Source: Mucilaginibacter gracilis (GTDB lineage Bacteria; Bacteroidota; Bacteroidia; Sphingobacteriales; Sphingobacteriaceae). Taken from it: a DNA stretch of 64,000 bases. This document shows, piece after piece, positions 62,614 through 64,000 of this stretch (its first letter is position 1; each line of letters opens with the position of its first letter). Location: NCBI RefSeq assembly GCF_003633615.1, contig NZ_RBKU01000001.1, positions 682,001-746,000 of the forward strand, in the 5' to 3' direction. The position numbers were made by a program, and so were the translations under genes. Below the pieces are notes generated by a model that saw only the letters and a program-made list of their open reading frames with translations, did not search any database and was not told where the DNA came from.

Positions 62614-63068
62614 AGGCGGGCAGATTTACATATGCAAATTTAAGTATTATATAGTCAACACAAAAGCACACAACTGCTCCTCTATAAATAATACCTGCCC
62701 TACTTGCCGGACAAATGTCCAAAATAGGTGATTAAAACTTATTTTCACTTGCTTCCAAACTATAATCAGCCCCTTGCCAACAGCCTTGTCACTGATTTCA
62801 GCTTCAATACCCGAAGTACCGATGAAATTTATGGCTTAGACAACATATTTAGATGGATATGATTCGTCAGATCTCCAGGATGTCAGCGCACTGGCTTTTG
62901 AATCGTATTCAGGACGTCTAAAATTCACGCGTCTTTCCAGACAAATATTCATAACCGGAATTTTCAATAAGTAGCCACCGGCACCAAGATGTTCCTGTTG
63001 ACTACAGCACCGAAACTGGCTAAAATATTTAAAGGGCAGCCCCATTTAGAATACTGCCCTTTAATAAT
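62614..63068. other. Intergenic region of 455 nt, possible element border
   Basis: No supportable gene is present. A 69-codon minus-strand frame (62836-63045, starting MGLPFKYFSQFRCCSQQ) has no family resemblance and looks like a chance ORF or debris. The change from mobilisation genes to envelope genes means a border of the mobile element could fall here or further right. No tRNA-Asn sequence is present to mark it. Confidence 0.35.
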
Positions 63069-63848
63069 TTATTTCGATGTCAGATCGGCATCAATTTCAT
63101 AAAACAACCCTTTATATTCAAAATCTTCTGGTAGGCCTGACTCGAAGAAACTGAAGCTAACGATATAAACGTTATAACTCGTTCTTGTGAGTGTATTAAC
63201 ATAAGTTTGGTATATCAAACCATCTCCAGTCATTGCTGGTGCTTTGGTAACAGAATTTAAAAAACTGAATTTAAAATTCTGCTGTTGTGTACCATTTACC
63301 ACGGGCCGTTGAATCACTATAAAATCACTGCTCAATGTTGTGGTCACATTAGGAATGGTTGTGAATAACTCGTAAACACCCTTAACGTTTGGTGCCCATA
63401 CCTGAACATCAATCTTTTCAAATCCAAGTAATGCCAAATCATGTTTAATCTTTATTTTCATGTAACCGTCAGGTGCCGGTGTAACATTTTCCAATGGATT
63501 GGCGGGAGGTGGTGGCGGCGGGGGAAGTTCAGTCAGTAATACCGGGACCGTGGTACTATCCGGCTGATAAATATAATACTTTTGAGAACCTGCAATAGTC
63601 AGTTTAAAATCTGTAATTTTTTCACCATTACTTTTATAAAGCTCAAAGCTCTTATCGCCATACTCAGACGTGAGCACCCATCCTCCAGAATACTTTTTAC
63701 CCTTGTATAAAATATAGGGTGTTATAGCATACTTTGTTGCGTTCACAAATTCCGTCTGTGCAAACCTTACCCTTGCAGTTTCTTCTGTTTTTTTACAAGC
63801 GGTCATGCAGAAGAGCAAAACCAGCAGGCGCAATAGCATATTTTTCAT
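63069..63848 (-). CDS. Lipoprotein of unknown function
   Basis: A 259-aa lipoprotein (MKNMLLRLLVLLFCMTACKK, lipobox CMTAC) with a beta-rich N-terminal half (YAITPYILYKGKKYSGGWVL, KLTIAGSQKYYIYQPDSTTV) resembling DUF4397-type domains. A proline run (about residues 110-116) leads to a second beta domain (GYMKIKIKHDLALLGFEKID). It starts 4 nt after the stop of the outer-membrane protein gene to its right, so it is in the same operon and probably works with that protein at the cell surface. Confidence 0.7.
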   Translation of the reverse strand: MKNMLLRLLVLLFCMTACKKTEETARVRFAQTEFVNATKYAITPYILYKGKKYSGGWVLTSEYGDKSFELYKSNGEKITDFKLTIAGSQKYYIYQPDSTTVPVLLTELPPPPPPPANPLENVTPAPDGYMKIKIKHDLALLGFEKIDVQVWAPNVKGVYELFTTIPNVTTTLSSDFIVIQRPVVNGTQQQNFKFSFLNSVTKAPAMTGDGLIYQTYVNTLTRTSYNVYIVSFSFFESGLPEDFEYKGLFYEIDADLTSK

Positions 63849-63852
63849 TTTC

Positions 63853-64000
63853 TTAGAATTTATAGGTGACTGTTAAACTTGGGGTAATCCCGTATTTGAT
63901 GCGGTAACGTACGGCATCGTACTCTTTTTCATAGCTGTCTTTACCAAAAGAAGTGTTATAAGTGCTGGTGCCGGAAACTTGTTTATATCCGTTCGAGTTG
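63853..64000 (-). CDS. C-terminal end of an outer-membrane beta-barrel (probably TonB-dependent receptor)
   Basis: Only the last 48 or so codons are in the window. The minus strand reads NSNGYKQVSGTSTYNTSFGK, then YEKEYDAVRYRIKYGITPSL and TVTYKF before the stop at 63853. Alternating strands and a terminal aromatic Phe are typical of outer-membrane barrels recognised by the Bam machinery. The -TVTYKF ending and the lipoprotein directly downstream suggest a TonB-dependent receptor with a plug-barrel structure, but the family cannot be fixed from this fragment. Confidence 0.6.
   Translation of the reverse strand, partial: NSNGYKQVSGTSTYNTSFGKDSYEKEYDAVRYRIKYGITPSLTVTYKF

Overview
The window looks like a chromosome segment of a soil- or plant-associated Bacteroidota, most like the Sphingobacteriaceae (Mucilaginibacter/Pedobacter type). 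The evidence is a SusC/SusD pair, many secreted glycoside hydrolases, lipoproteins with Bacteroidota-type signals, a type IX secretion (T9SS) PorV and a T9SS sorting domain, and Bacteroidota-type conjugation and mobilisation genes. The genus is an inference from general gene content.

Region 1 (1-34.3 kb) is a glycan-utilisation region. It holds a DUF5107 protein (cut by the window edge), a sugar-porter MFS transporter and a GH30 lipoprotein on the minus strand, with a divergent AraC regulator. Next come a PorV paralogue with a T9SS-exported DUF6055-like protein, then a minus-strand SusC-SusD-FAS1-DUF5007 operon with a clear terminator. A multidomain GH43 protein, a GH27 alpha-galactosidase, an APC permease and a DUF885 metallopeptidase-like protein follow. 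Two consecutive plus-strand GH127-type beta-L-arabinofuranosidases end at a strong hairpin terminator. Together these enzymes suggest breakdown of arabinose- and galactose-containing plant polysaccharide.

Region 2 (28-43.4 kb, overlapping the above) is decaying. It has a DapA-family gene with one nonsense codon, AraC and Lrp/AsnC remnants, a large DUF5695-like pseudogene with at least five lesions, and a broken copy of a DUF6055-like lipoprotein gene. The intact copy lies 6 kb away and its core is almost identical.

Region 3 (43.2-53.4 kb) is accessory DNA: a HEPN protein, an IS630 element inserted at the start codon of the next gene, and an XRE regulator divergent from a two-gene operon. That operon is the main find. 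An ECF-like sigma factor carrying an additional C-terminal HTH-like segment is followed 3 nt later by a 364-aa Cas12f/TnpB-family protein whose RuvC active-site positions appear substituted and whose RuvC-III and zinc finger are missing. Directly downstream are two copies of a structured non-coding repeat of about 110-116 nt with unrelated 3' tails, as expected for two guide RNAs. The locus fits an RNA-guided transcription (dCas12f plus sigma) system. Two small membrane proteins, a lone TraJ and a large serine recombinase follow.

Region 4 (53.4 to about 62.6 kb) is an integrative mobilisable element. It starts at a tRNA-Asn 3' fragment and carries a tyrosine integrase, an HU protein, cargo (a GH114 lipoprotein and a secreted protein), MobA and MobC, an oriT-like cluster of palindromes, an HTH/excisionase-like protein and a large hypothetical protein. 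The window closes with a lipoprotein and the C-terminus of an outer-membrane beta-barrel.
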